A stretch of DNA of 64,000 bases from Caenorhabditis elegans (Eukaryota > Nematoda > Chromadorea > Rhabditida > Rhabditidae), in contig NC_003280.10 of NCBI RefSeq assembly GCF_000002985.6, positions 3,468,501-3,532,500 on the forward strand, written 5' to 3'. Shown here one piece after another: positions 9,909 to 21,795 of this stretch. The position numbers and the translations under genes were made by a program. Below the pieces are notes generated by a model that searched no databases, was not told the DNA's origin, and saw nothing but the letters and a program-made list of their open reading frames with translations. The number at the start of each line of letters is the position of its first letter. The first letter of the stretch is position 1.

Positions 9909-10723
9909 AAAACTAGATTATAAAATAACCAGCCGTGGACTGCACCTTCAGCGCGGCCCCGACTTCTGGGGCTGAAAACTAATTTTTCTGAAACTACCGT
10001 AATCATACAGTACTCCTACCTTACCAAAAAACTGGCTCATTTCAACATGATAATCCAACTTTTTTGATCTAAAACTTTCATAGAAATGCAGAAAACAGGG
10101 TGTTCTATCTGAAAATAACATTAATGTTTGTTGAGCAGCTTGAAAAAGTCCTCAAATAGTGCCTGAAAGTTGCCTTTTGCATGCGTACTCAGAAAGTCTC
10201 ATTTCGGTTTGATCTTCAAAAAATGTGGGGATTGAGACGCAGACATCTCTTTCGATTTTTGTGTGCTGACGTCACAATTTTTCTGGAAACATTTTCCCGC
10301 ATTTTTTGTAGATCAAACTGTGATGAAACAGCTTGACACCACGCGAATCATCCCAATTACTCGGACTGATCTGAAAAGAGTTTTTACAAACCTTTTTGCA
10401 CAATTCTGCTTTTTCTGAACTGCTCACAAGATTGTATTGATCTCTACTTACAATTAGACATTTTGTTTGGCACAAATAACTCGAATTGAAGCTGAATATT
10501 CAAAACAATCTACTAGCAGCCGACATATCACGGGTCATACAAAATTGTCATTTTTTCAGAATTCGTCAACGCTGGCATCAACACTTCACACTGGATCAGT
10601 AACTGAAAACATATTCAGACAATTCTTTTTGCCATTTTCTTTCCGAAGTTCTGTCCGTCCGAAAACTAGTTTAAATTTTCAACAAAAAAGTCTAATAAAA
10701 TGCTTTATTGAACAAGTAAAGAG
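9909..10723. other. Intergenic dispersed repeats
   Basis: No gene is supported. About 9935-10025 holds a repeat (GGCCCCGACTTCTGGGGCTG followed by ACTACCGTAAT) that reappears inverted at about 13490-13600. About 10105-10470 carries the GTTTGATCTACAAAAAATGC-type sequence, recognised here in reverse as GCATTTTTTGTAGATCAAAC, a common C. elegans dispersed element. Poly(A) signals of the BTB gene (TTTATT on plus) lie near 10705. Confidence 0.6.
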
Positions 10724-12255
10724 CTAATCATCCGAAATGGCGTTGATACACGACTTCGCCTTCAACGACTGATAATAAGCATCCGTCACTTGTTCGGCCA
10801 GTGAGTCAGGATGATTTGCTCCAGGAGTAGACAAACGCAAGCTGAGTGGGTGTCTCTGGAATTTTATCAAGTTTTAGTACTAAAAGCAAATTCAAATTTT
10901 TATCGTAGCGTCGGACATCTACTGGGTTCCGTTTTTGACGTAATTCAACTAAGTTGTGGAACCCGGTAGATGTCAAGTGCTGATTTGAACTAAGCAACTA
11001 ACCGTATGAATCATAGTTCGAATGAAATCGTGTGCATGGTAAGACACGATAGTGGCAATGCAGCACGTTTCAACGTTTCGAAACTTGGCGTCCTCAGCGA
11101 TGATCATCAAATTGCAGACATATGGAAGGTCCTCATAGTTCTGAAAATATTACGGTATTTGATTAAAGCAAACACACAACTTTTACCGTCTGCAGCTCCA
11201 GACAAAGATGTTTTTCGAGCGAGCTTCTCAGCTTTTCCGAATCAGGATTGGTGAACCAATGCTCAGCCAAAGATGATATCTCAGAAGCCAATCTTGGTGT
11301 GAGCTGGGCAGGCTTTTTGTAATGTCTGGTGACCATGTATACGAGACACTGAAATTAAACGGTCCCAAATATTCAGAAAACGTCAACCTACGATGTTAAT
11401 AGCCTCCACATCGGAGCATTCAACGGTGAGCTCTGTGGTGTGCTCCGTCAAAAATGCACGGAAGTACCCAGAAGCCAGACAGACCATCTCACTGTTAGTC
11501 ATCACGAATTGAGTTCCATCAGATGTGATGAGTTTCAGATTTTTTGGGAATCTAAAAAAAAACTTTTTGAATTCAAAGAAGTGCTGCAAATCAAAAACTG
11601 ACTTTGCAGTAATTGCATCGAAGTTGCTTTCAGAAGTTTCTGTTTCAATTGGTGCTCCTTCTTCCAACAAGTACTTCAAATCCGCGAAATCGTCTCGATC
11701 GTACACCCACTGAGTTTCCAATTCAAGTTCTTGTTCATTCTTCTCTGCGGAGACCATCAACTCTGAGAGATCTTTTCCGTGTGGATCAGTTCGAAAGGTC
11801 TTTGATTCCATTGCGACTCTTCCTTCATTTATTTGTCCATCGAGTACATATTTGAGGCTGTTCTCAACACTTCCATCTTTTTCCATCACATTCAATGTGA
11901 ATTGTATTTTTTGGGGTGGTGGATATTTATCACGAATTGCCCTTTGCACCAATTTGAGTTTCCATGGGGAATCAAGCGGATACCGATTGAGTTGAAGAAC
12001 CCTAAATAAAATTTTATATATTTTACCTTCCAACTTCGAAAAAATCACTCACCATTTTAGCATGTTTCCCTCAAAAACCGTGGCAAATTGCTCTTGGAAA
12101 ATAATAGACACATCAGTTGGTCGAGCATTTTTTGGAGGAATTTTAAAACTGTGATGATGGTTGAAGGTGACTATATTGTCTGCGAGTTGATACTCTGGAA
12201 TATTGATTTTTTTGAAGATTTCATAGTCTTCTTGGATTTCAAAAATTGAAATATT
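10724..12255 (-). CDS. BTB-domain protein, 5' end unresolved
   Basis: Five exons join in phase: at most 12255-12053, then 12001-11392, 11348-11187, 11140-11003 and 10855-10724 (stop TAG). The BTB/POZ fold is in exon 2: NLKLITSDGTQFVMTNSEM, then LASGYFRAFL, and ELTVECSDVEAINI reading on into CLVYMVTRHYKKP in exon 3. The C-terminal exons are helical (NYEDLPYVCNLMIIAEDAKF). BTB proteins of this nematode type are commonly Cullin-3 adaptors or dimerisation modules. The first exon is open upstream only to an in-frame TGA at 12256-12258. No in-frame ATG or matching splice acceptor was found at its start. Just upstream lie two CGGCAAAT repeat blocks, so the 5' exon may be lost or displaced. The 147-nt last intron carries a hairpin. 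Confidence 0.75.
10914..10974. repeat. Small hairpin inside the last BTB intron
   Basis: Inverted arms GACATCTACTGGGTTCC (10914-10930) and GGAACCCGGTAGATGTC (10958-10974) differ at one position and enclose a 27-nt loop. Confidence 0.85.
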
Positions 12256-12296
12256 TCAGCTGTATTAAAAGAGAATAAATAAAATGATATTGCCTA

Positions 12297-12500
12297 GGGG
12301 TGAGCGGCAAACGATTTTTTCCGGCAAATCGGCAAATCGACAAATTGCCGGAATTGGAAATTTCCAGCAAATCGGCATATCGGCAATTTGCCGGAATTTA
12401 AAATTTCCGGCAAACCGGCAAACCGGCAAATTGCCGATTTGCCGAACTTCGGTAAATTTGCAAATCGGTAATTTGCCGAAAATTTTCGGCAAATTGTGGT
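12297..12500. repeat. CGGCAAAT/TTGCCG palindromic dispersed repeat, block 1
   Basis: Dense CGGCAAATCGGC and AATTGCCGG units on both strands after GGGGTGAGCGGCAAACG. The same type recurs at 12672-12796 and 62905-63375. ORFs reading through it (ICRFAGNF-like) are artefacts. Confidence 0.9.
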
Positions 12501-12671
12501 TTTGCACTTATTTTTTGGAATTTCAATTTCAAATGGCAAAATTAAACGCATCATATGAATTTTTCTATATCTATTTTGAGAAGTTCTATGAAAATATGTA
12601 GAAAAAACGGGAAAAATTCAATAATAGACAGTTTTAAGTGCTTCCGTCTTATAAAAAATCCCTCTAAACAT

Positions 12672-12796
12672 TTCCGGCAAATCTGGTATTCGGCAAATCG
12701 GCAAGTCGGCAATTTGCCGTAAATTAAAATTTCCGGCAAAACGGCAAACCGGCAAATTGCCGGAATTGGAAATTTCCGGCAAATCGGCAAATTGCT
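12672..12796. repeat. CGGCAAAT/TTGCCG repeat, block 2
   Basis: Same units as block 1. The 170 bp between the two blocks (with TTTTAAGTGCTTCCGTCTTA and CCTCTAAACATTTCCGG) also recurs at about 63100-63145, so the blocks are parts of one longer composite repeat. Confidence 0.85.
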
Positions 12797-12933
12797 TGCC
12801 CATTTTTTGATTCTTAGTCGGCGTTTTACACAAAAGATAAATTCCAATAAAAGACAGAACTTTGCTTTTTGCCAGAAATTAAAAAATTGGGGCAAACCAA
12901 TCCAAATATGAAGTGTAAACTTGGGTTTGCACC

Positions 12934-13065
12934 AGGGCTGTGCGGAAACCGGCAATTGCCGAAATTGCCGAACCCTAAAAACTTTGGCAACCGGCAACTT
13001 TTGCTGGCTGGAACTTCGGCAACTTTTCGGCAAACGGCAACTTGGTTGCCGGTTGCGCAAAGCTC
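12934..13065. repeat. GGCAACCGGCAACTT-type dispersed repeat
   Basis: Starts CAGGGCTGTGCGGAAACCGG and consists of GGCAAC / GTTGCC units. A more complete palindromic copy lies at 56225-56412. Confidence 0.85.
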
Positions 13066-13084
13066 TGGTTTGCGTTTAGTAGCA

Positions 13085-14012
13085 AGGCTTCCTGAAAGAA
13101 TTCCGGAGGAAAACTCCCCCTAACTCACCTTTTACTCTATGCATCTGCTTAATTTTGTGCAATTGTAGTGCAAATAGTAGGAAATGAATTTTTTTTCCGC
13201 CATTTTTTCCTTTTCCTATTTCTGCTTTTCAATTTCCACGTGGAGCTCTTTTAAAATGAAAATTTAAACTCTAGATATTTCACGTTTTAAAAAAAAAAAA
13301 TTTTAATTTTCTATCGGTTTTACTTTTGACGAAAAGGGTTCACAGACATTGGAAATAATCATCATTTACTATATATAAAGCGCTTATTCTGTGTGTCCAT
13401 AGTTTGTAGTCTCTGTAGTCTTTGTAGTCTGTGAAGTTTTGGCTTCTGGAGGGATAGTGAGTTGGGGTCAGTGTAGGGATATAGTCGGGGTACTGTAGTG
13501 GTACAATAGTGGTACGGTAGGAATACTGTAGGGTTACGGTAGTTTCATAAAAAATTAATTTTCAGCCCCAGAAGTCGGGGGCCGCGCCGAAGGTGCCTAG
13601 ACCTAAGCCTAGGCCTCAGCCTAAGCCTAATTACATCAAAAAAGCTATGACTTTTGGATCATTTTGACTTCTTTTCTAGAACGCATAATGAAATAATTCT
13701 TAATTTCATCGGCTTTTTCTCATCGTTGCTTAGAAGTATTGTCTTGAAAATTGATATTTTTAGAAAGTACACATATTTCTCAATCCTTTTATTTAAATTT
13801 CTGAAAGAAACTTTGCCACAACGGTGAGAAAAGGGTGCCCGAAAAATGTGCATTTAAATGTGAAAAATATCCGTGGCCGCGGCCTAAGAACCCCCGTCGG
13901 CCATGTGGTGCAAGTGCGCTCTGTTGCGGATTTTTATATTTAATTGCATTTTCGCATATTCGAACGATTTTCCTGATTTTCCAGCCGAAATTGTCCATTA
14001 AAAAGTGGAAAA
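13085..14012. other. Intergenic, smu-2 upstream region
   Basis: AT-rich. 13490-13600 is an inverted copy of the repeat at 9935-10025, with TACTGTAG motifs, and ends in a short TTAGGC-like tract (CCTAAGCCTAGGCCTCAGCC). A possible trans-splice acceptor for smu-2 (ATTTTCCAG) ends at 13984. No gene is supported. Confidence 0.5.
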
Positions 14013-17000
14013 ATGGCTGATAATCCAACGTAAGTGATTTTATTATTTTTTATAGCTATTTTCCATAACCCAAACCTTCCAGAAACCTGCGAAACGCCGA
14101 TTTTCGAAAGCTCCTGACTTCAGCTCGGAGTGATCGTCCAGCAGTCTCGGCCTTTGCAAAACCGGCCGACCCGAAAACCGGCGACGATAAGCCTGCAAGC
14201 TTCAAGCACAAACATCTGAAACCGGCTAAATTCAAAAAACCACAGGCGGCCGCTCACGGGAAGGCGAAAAAAGAGAAAACCGAGGCGGACGAGGATGAGG
14301 CCGCGCTCAAAAATATTCTGAAAAACTATAGAGATCGTGCAGCGGAGAGACGCAAGCAAGGCGATGTTAGTAGAATTAAAATATCATATAATTTTTGCCA
14401 AATTTCATTAAATTCCATTAAAAAACCTGAAAAATCGATTTTTTAGGAAAAAGAAGATCCATCAAAACTCACGGCGGCATATCGTGCAGTTCCAGGAGAC
14501 GCCCGTTCGGCTCAGGATCAGGCAGATTTGCGAAAACAGGCGATTTTAGAATCGAAATATCTTGGAGGAGATTTGGAGCACACTCACTTGGTCAAAGGTC
14601 TCGATTATTCGCTTTTGAACAAAGTTCGAAGTGAAATTGACAAAAGTGATGATGATGACGATGATGATATTGATACGGCATTTGTAAGGAGTTGAACGGC
14701 TGAAAAATCGATATTTTGAGCGAAAAAAGCCGGAAAAATGGATTTTATCGGATAAAATTTGATTTTTTGAGCTGAGAAATGCCTTTATAGACGAATTTCC
14801 TTGTCAAATTGTTAAAAACTGCAAAATTTGCCAAAAAAAAAGCATTTTTTATATTTTTTTTTACAAAAAATTCCACAAAAATGGCAAAATTTGACTAAAA
14901 ATGCCAATTTTGTCGTTTTCTCCGTGCCACAGCGGCCGAAAATCGATTTTTAAGCGATTTTCGGGTGAAAAAGTGTAAAAACCGACTGAAAATCCAGCTG
15001 AAAACGACAAAAACGGTAAGTTTTAGCTAATTTTCACCTTTTTTTCGATATTTTTTTACTAAAAAAAAACCGAAAAATTGAGTTTTTTTCAAATTTCTGC
15101 AAAAATTCTGCAATTTTAGCAATTTCCATACTATTTTGACGCCGAAAAAGCTTAAAAATATGATTTTTAGAGGTTTTTAATGGAAAATTCATGGATTTTT
15201 CAAATTTTTCCACGAAAATCATTGAAAAATTTGAAAAAATTGATTTCCTATTCAAAGTTCTAGCTAAAAACTGCAATTTTAGCAATTTCCATACTATTTT
15301 AGTACTGAAAAAGCCTAAAAATGTGATTTTCAGAGGATTTCAATGGAAAATTCATGGATTTTTCCAATTTTTCAATGAAAACCATTGAAAAACCCTGGAA
15401 AATTGAGTTTTTCTTCAAAGTTTAGGAAATTTATGAGAATTTTTGAATAAAAAATTTTTAAATTTGAAAAAAATTGAAATTTTAATTCTAAATTTTAAAG
15501 AAAGTTGATTTTTTAATAATTTTTTTTTTTGAATAAAAAAAAATCAACTTTCTTTAAAATTTAGAATTAAAATTTCAATTTTTTTATTCAAAAATTCTCA
15601 TAAATTTCGTAAACTTTTAATAAAAACTCAATTTTTCCGATTTTTTTCGATGATTTTCACTAAAAAATTGGAAAAATTCATCAATTTCCTATTGAAAACC
15701 TCTAAAAATTATATTTTTTTTGCTTTTCCGACGTCAAAATAGTATGGAAAATGCTAAAATTGCAGAATTTTTCCAGAAATTTGAAGAAAAAACTCAATTT
15801 TTTCCGTTTTTTCAATGATTTTCATGAAAAAATTGGAAAATTTTGTAAATTTTCCATTGAAAACCTCTGAAAATTTGGAAATTTTCGAATTTAAATGTTT
15901 AAAAAAAATTGAATATTTTGCGAGTTTTTGAATTTTTTTTGAGAATTTTTGAATTTTTTTCACCCAAAATTTTTTCAATTTTTCAGGACGAAAAAGTGAC
16001 GTCATCATCATCATCGTCAAAACCATCAGAAGCCAGTTTGCTGGCTCAAGAACTTGCTCAATCTCATTCTGAAAATCGAATGGTCAGAAGTTTGCATCGA
16101 GTTCTGTTTAAAAATGAAGTACCCCTTCACAATCAACTTTTCGCAAAAGGACGAATGGCTTATGTTGTAGAGCTGGAAGATGAGGAAACTGACATTCCGA
16201 CGACGTTGTTGAGGTGCTGAAGCTCGAAAATTTGGAGCTTTTACACGAGATTTTTGAAGAAAAAGCCTGAAAATCGAGAGATTTTGAGCTGTGGAATTCG
16301 TTGAAATTACATAATTCGCGCCCGTAATTCTTTAAAAAAACGCTGAAATTTGCAGATTTTGCCAGAAAGTTGAAGAAAAATCTACTTTTCCGGCATTCTC
16401 TATTATTTTCATGGAAAATTAGAAAAATCCATGAATAAACAGTGAAAATTGCTGATTTTACCTGAAATTTTGAAAAAAAAAAAAATCTAAAATCAAGGTT
16501 TTAAGCCTAAAAACTGCAGATTTCAGCCAAAATTGTGAAAAAAGCTGATTTTTTGCTATTTTGAGCTTTTCCATGGGGTGGAAATTGCCAAAAATTACGG
16601 AACATTCACACAAATTTGCTGAATAATCCAATTTTCCAGTGTTTTCTAGAGTTTCCGTAGAAATTTTGAAAAAACCCAGTAAATTTTCAATCGGAAAACC
16701 TCTAAAAACATCGTTTCAGGCCTATAAATAGTAAAAATTACCGATTTTATTCGAAAATTTAAGGAAAAGTCGTGAAAAACGAGATTTTAAGCCTCAAAAC
16801 TGCAGATTCTATCTAAAATTAAAAAAAAAAAACATAAATATCCGAATTTTTGGAGGAAAAGCCTGAAAATCGATATTTTAAGCCTCAAAACTGAAGATTT
16901 CAGCCAAAAAAAAAAACAGATTTTTCGCTATTTTATGTGCCAAAAAACCACATTCCGAGCTTTTCCAGAGTGGAAATTGCCAAAAATTACAGAATTTTCC

Positions 17001-20000
17001 CAGAAATTAGCAAAAAAAAAACCCATTTTTCAGGCGTTTTCAACGATTTTCATAGCAAATTTGAAAAATCCATGAATTTTTTAATTATAGAAAACCCTCT
17101 GAAAATTGCAGTTTTAAGCTATTCCAGCATTCAAATAGTATGGAAATTGCTAAAAATTGAAGAATTTTCCCAAAAATTTGATGAAAACTTATTTTTCTGG
17201 CGTTTTCGATGATTTTCATGGAATTTCGAGAAAATTAATGAATTTTCAATTAAAAAACGTCTGCAAAATCACATTTTTTAAAGCTTTTTCAGCAACAAAA
17301 TAGTATGGAAATTGCTTTTTAAAAAAGCGGAATTTTTGGAAAAAAGGTTAAATTTTCAGTCAGTTTTTGCACTTTTTGACTGAAAATTCACTGAAATTAG
17401 GGAAAAATTCCGGAAAAATGATTTTTTCGAATTGTAGGGCAAATTTTGCAATTTCAAGCAATTTCCATAATATTTTAATGCTGGAAAAGCTCAAATTTAC
17501 GTTTTAATGGGATTTTAGTGAAAAATTCATGGATTTTCCGAAAAATTTGCAGGAAAATCATAGTAAAGACCTCAAAAAATCAATAAAAAATTTAAAAAAT
17601 TGGACAATCACATTTCTGCGTAAAATCTGCACTTTTTCAGTAAAAAATACCGATTTTCCGTGAAAATTCTCGATTTTTAATCGAAAATCTCGAAATTTTT
17701 ACAAATTTCAGCACCAAAATCGTTGAAAATTCTGAAAATTTGAATTTTTTTTCCTTGTTTTTTGAGTAAAATTTGCACTTTTTCAGTAAAGAATACCGAT
17801 TTTCCGTGAAAATTCTCGGTTTTTAATCGAAAATCTCGAAATTTTTACAAATTTCAGCTCCGAAATAGCTGAAAATTGGACAAAAATTTCAATTTTTGCC
17901 CTGTTTTTTGAGTAAAATCTGCACTTTTTAGTTGAAAAAAAACACGGATTTTGTAGGAAAATTTGGGAAAAATCTCCAAATTTTCACAATTTTCCAGTAA
18001 AAACAGCAATTTTTAAAACGGTTTTTAATCAAAAATCTTTAGAATTTTCCAAATTTCAGCACCAAAAAAGCTAAAAATCGCTGAAATTTTCGACAAATTC
18101 CAAATTTCCAGGTCTCTCCACGACTTGCCACGTGCCGAATCTGCTCAATCAATTCAAGCGAACAATCTCATCATTTTAAAGCTCTCACATGTGCTCTCTC
18201 ATCTTCGCGCCGAGCCAAAAAAGAAGAAAAAAGAGGAATTTCGAGTTCAATTGGGCTCCAGAGATGCTCCAGGAGCAGCAGCAGCAGCTCCTGGAGCCAA
18301 AGGAGATAGTATCTATGATGATCTTGACGATTATGTTCCATCAAGAAAGTCTAGAGATTCAAGAGACGCAGGTAGAAGAGGAAGTCGGCGGGATAGATCA
18401 CGGGATAGATCAAGGGATCGGGATCGTGATAGAGATCGTGATAATCGGGATAGGTTGGTTTTTCCGAGAGAAAAACGCTGAAAAATGCCGAAAATTTTGA
18501 ATTTGCAGGCTTTTTAGGTGCAAAAGTACGGAAAAATCGGAAAAAAATCAGGAAAACATGGGGAAAATCCAATTTTCCAGAAAAAATGTTTGAAAAAATT
18601 GAAAACTTTTGTTTTTTTAGTAATAAAGTTTTAAAAAATGGCAAAAATAGCTGAAAACAGCGAAAAAAAAAAATGTTTTTTTCAGGAAAAAATTTGCAAA
18701 AAAATGAAGAGCAACAATAATTCCCTTTTTTTTCTGTGTTTTTTTCGGAAAAATTGAGATCGAAAACGAAAAACAGCGAAAATTCCCAATTTTCCCAGTT
18801 TTTAAAACATTTTTTTGTAAAAATTTGGAAAAAACGAGTTTTTTCAGAAAAAAATGTGAAAAAAAAGGTAAATTACCAATTTATGCTTTTTTTTCGATCG
18901 AGTAAAAAATCGATTTTTCCAAGATTTTTCGCGAAAAATTCAAAAAAAAAGAACGAAAATTCTCGATTTTCTACTTTTTTTCGAAAAAAAAAGGAAATTA
19001 TAGATTTTTCCAAGATTTTTCGCGAAAAAATTCGAAAAAAATGTTTTTTTCGAAAATTTCAGATTTTCTAATTTTTTCAGAAGAATTCGAAAAAAAAAAT
19101 CAAAAAATTCGCAATTTTTAGATTTTTTTAAAATCTCAATTTTCTATAATTATTTTCCTAAAAAAATGTAATTAAAAAACCGCTAAAAACGGTAAATTCC
19201 AAATTTTTGCATTTTTTCAAAAAAAATTTGAAAAAAAAAATCAGAAAATTCTCAAATCTATTCCCTTTTTTTAAAATTTTTCCCAAACCAAAAAAAAAAA
19301 CGGTAAATTTTCAAATTTAGCATTTTTCCAAAATTAAACATAAAAAAAAACGCAAATTTCCAAATTTCGTTTTTTTTTCAAAAAAGTTGAAAAATCCAGA
19401 AAATACCCTCTTGTCCATGAAAAAATACGAAAATTTTCAATAAAAAATCAATTTCTTCTTAAAAAATTAATTCTCGATTTTTCCATGAAAAAAAATCAAA
19501 TATTAATTAAATTTGAAAAAAAAAAGAATTTATCTAATAGTTTCGTTTTTTTTCAGAGGAAAAATTTGAAAAAAAAAACAGTAAATTCTCTTTCTTTTTG
19601 AAAAAAAAAATTATCGATTCTTCCAAGTTTTTTCCCGAAAAAATCGACAAAAAAACGAGAATTTCCGATTTTCTATTTTTTTTTTCAAAAAAATGTGAAA
19701 AAAAAAATTAAAAAATTCCAATTTTGCATTTTTTTTTCAAAAAAAATTTAAAAACACCGTATAATTCCCGATTTTTCCATGAAAAAATACGAAAAATTCC
19801 AATAAAAATCAACTATTTTAAAAATTTGCCGTTTTTTCAGATATTTCGAAAAATCTGCCAACTCTCGTCGCGAGGAAGAACAAAACCGCCGTGAGCAGCA
19901 ACGTGAACGTGAACGAGCCGAACAAGAACGCCGCCGTGAACGTGAAAAAGAACGTGAACAGGAAAAAGCCAAGGAACGAGAGAAAAAGCGAAAAGAATTG

Positions 20001-21577
20001 GAAGAATCATCAGGCTACGATGAATGTTATCCAGGCGGCCTAGTAGAGATGGGCGGTGCATGGGATTCAGATGAAGAAGCCGACTATTCGAAAATGGATG
20101 CAGGGCCTAAGAAGAATCAAGCTGTTAATCGATGGGATTTTGATACGGAGGAGGAGTATGCCTCTTATATGGTGCTTACAATTTTCTGGAGAAAAATATT
20201 TTAAAAAATAACGAAAATGGACCGAATTTTTGGAGAAAATTTTAAAAAAAACGACATTTTTCCCAAAAAATTGAAAAATTTCCGAAAAAACGTTCAAAAT
20301 TTTCAAAAAAGGAGCATTTTTCGAAAAAAAAAACGATAATACGGAAATTTTTTGATTTTCCAGTTTTTTTCTCAAAGAAAATCGGAAAAAGGTTTTTTTT
20401 CTTTAAAAACGTCCAAAATTTTTCGAAAAAAGAGAAAATTTTCGATTTTCCGATTTTTTTCAGAAAAAAATTGAAAAAAAAAGAAATTTTCCGATTTTCT
20501 CAGAGAAAGACGAAAAGACGATATTTTTCGGAAAAAAGTTGAAAAATCAAAAAAAAAACCGAAAAACGGCCGAAATTTTCTAAAAATTGGAAATATTGTC
20601 GATTTTTCGAAAAAAAAGAGTCAAAAGTTTTCAAAAAAATATATTTTTTCGATTTTCCGTTTTTTTTTTTCAGTAAACATTGAAACAAACGAAATTTTTC
20701 CAAAAAAATCCAATTATTTTCCCAAATATCGAAATATTTTTGATTTTCCGTTTTTTTCAGAAAAAAGTTAAAAAAAAAAGGGAAAATTAAGATTTTCCTG
20801 ATTTTTTTTGAGAAAAAATCGATAAAAATTGAATATTCTGGAAAAAACCTTTAAAAAATTCGAATTAAATCGAAAAACGTCCAAAATTTTCTAAAAAATT
20901 GAAATTTTTTTTGAAAAAAAACGGAAAAATTTAGATTTCCCGACTTTTTTCAATGAAAAATCGAATTTTCGTTGACTTTTCATTAAAAAATCCAAACGCA
21001 TTTTTTTCCACTAAAATCTCGAAAAAGTGTCATATTGCACCATATTGTTTCCACATTCATATTATTTTGAGCTAAATCAGGTGATTTTCTGTATTTTGAT
21101 ACTAATTTCTATTTTTAGAAAAAATGTGGGAACAATATGGTGCAATATGACATTTTTTCGAGATTTTAGTGGAGAAAAAATGCGTTTGGAAACGAATTTT
21201 ATAATAAAAAGTCAACGAAAATTCGATTTTTCATGGAAAAATAGGGAAATCGAAAACAAATTTGCTTTTTTTTCAAAAAAAAAAACGGAAATTCGAAATT
21301 TTTCCGTTCTTTCAAAAAAAAAATCGATTTTTTTGGAAATTTTTTTTTTCAAATTTTTAAAAATTTCCAGGAAGGACGTGAAGCTCTGCCAAAAGCCGCC
21401 TATCAATACGGAGTCAAAAATGGAGAAGGTGGCCGAAAGAACAAGAAACAGTCGGCAGTGTCGGATGCGAAGCGGCTCGATCGGGAGCTCAATGAGATTA
21501 ACAAGATTATGGATAAACGGAAGGCCGGAGGAGATGGAGCCGGTGGTGGTGGAGATTATAAGAAGCCTAAATATTGA
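14013..21577 (+). CDS. smu-2: SMU-2, RED/IK splicing factor
   Basis: Seven exons in phase: 14013-14029, 14083-14365, 14447-14683, 15987-16213, 18112-18453, 19841-20171 and 21371-21577, giving 547 residues. The N-terminal RED domain includes DARSAQDQADLRKQ, SKYLGGDLEHTHLVKG and LDYSLLNKVRSEI (about residues 115-165). Around 345-370 lies an Arg-Asp repeat (RDRSRDRDRDRDRD), followed by an Arg/Glu-rich coiled region in exon 6 (about 375-420) and the conserved tail SGYDECYPGG ... WDFDTEEEY. This is the RED/IK family, a spliceosomal B-complex protein that partners SMU-1 to affect alternative splicing in the nucleus; I recognise it as C. elegans smu-2. Introns 3 to 6 are 1.2-1.9 kb of low-complexity, partly palindromic DNA, contrasting with compact introns 1 and 2. 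Confidence 0.97.
15121..15420. repeat. 163-bp tandem duplication in smu-2 intron 3
   Basis: The segment starting AATTTCCATACTATTTT at 15121 is repeated at 15284, including GGAAAATTCATGGATTTT. Related units in inverted orientation follow the central hairpin (about 15650-15880), and more diverged ones lie in intron 4 (about 17040-17320). Confidence 0.8.
15424..15612. repeat. Long inverted repeat (hairpin) in smu-2 intron 3
   Basis: The left arm (about 15424-15515, with AATTCTAAATTTTAAAGAAA) is complementary to the right arm (about 15535-15612, with TTTCTTTAAAATTTAGAATT). The centre is near 15525. It sits between the direct and inverted copies of the 163-bp unit, so the whole intron is a large imperfect palindrome. 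Confidence 0.85.
20933..21255. repeat. Long inverted repeat in smu-2 intron 6
   Basis: The left arm (about 20933-21055) contains GTGTCATATTGCACCATATT. The right arm (about 21118-21255) contains AATATGGTGCAATATGACAT. Flanking CTAAAATCTCGAAAAA and CCAAACGC segments also pair. The loop is about 60 nt. Fold-back DNA element by structure; no ORF. Confidence 0.9.
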
Positions 21578-21795
21578 TTTTTTTAATGATTTTTATGAAT
21601 TCTTTGCTTCTTTTCCGTTCGTTTCAATAATAAATTTTACTCTAAAAAGTGATTTTTTAAAAAAATCTTTTTAAAAAAGTTGCTCTGAAAATGATAAAAA
21701 TCGAATTATTTTTTTCGAATTTTTAACGGTGCAAATGCGCTCCACAGCAAATCCGGAAAACGCCCCGCCCTCAAAGCATGGGTCTCGTTAGGTAT
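21578..21795. other. smu-2 3' region
   Basis: Contains AATAATAAA (about 21627) as the probable poly(A) signal, then a GGTGCAAATGCGCTCCACAG segment of a common dispersed C. elegans repeat at about 21729-21785. Confidence 0.5.

Noticed and set aside
12265-13060. ORFs rich in PICRFAGNF-like segments (also at 62834-63418)
   Set aside because: They are readings of the CGGCAAAT dispersed repeat, present at several sites.
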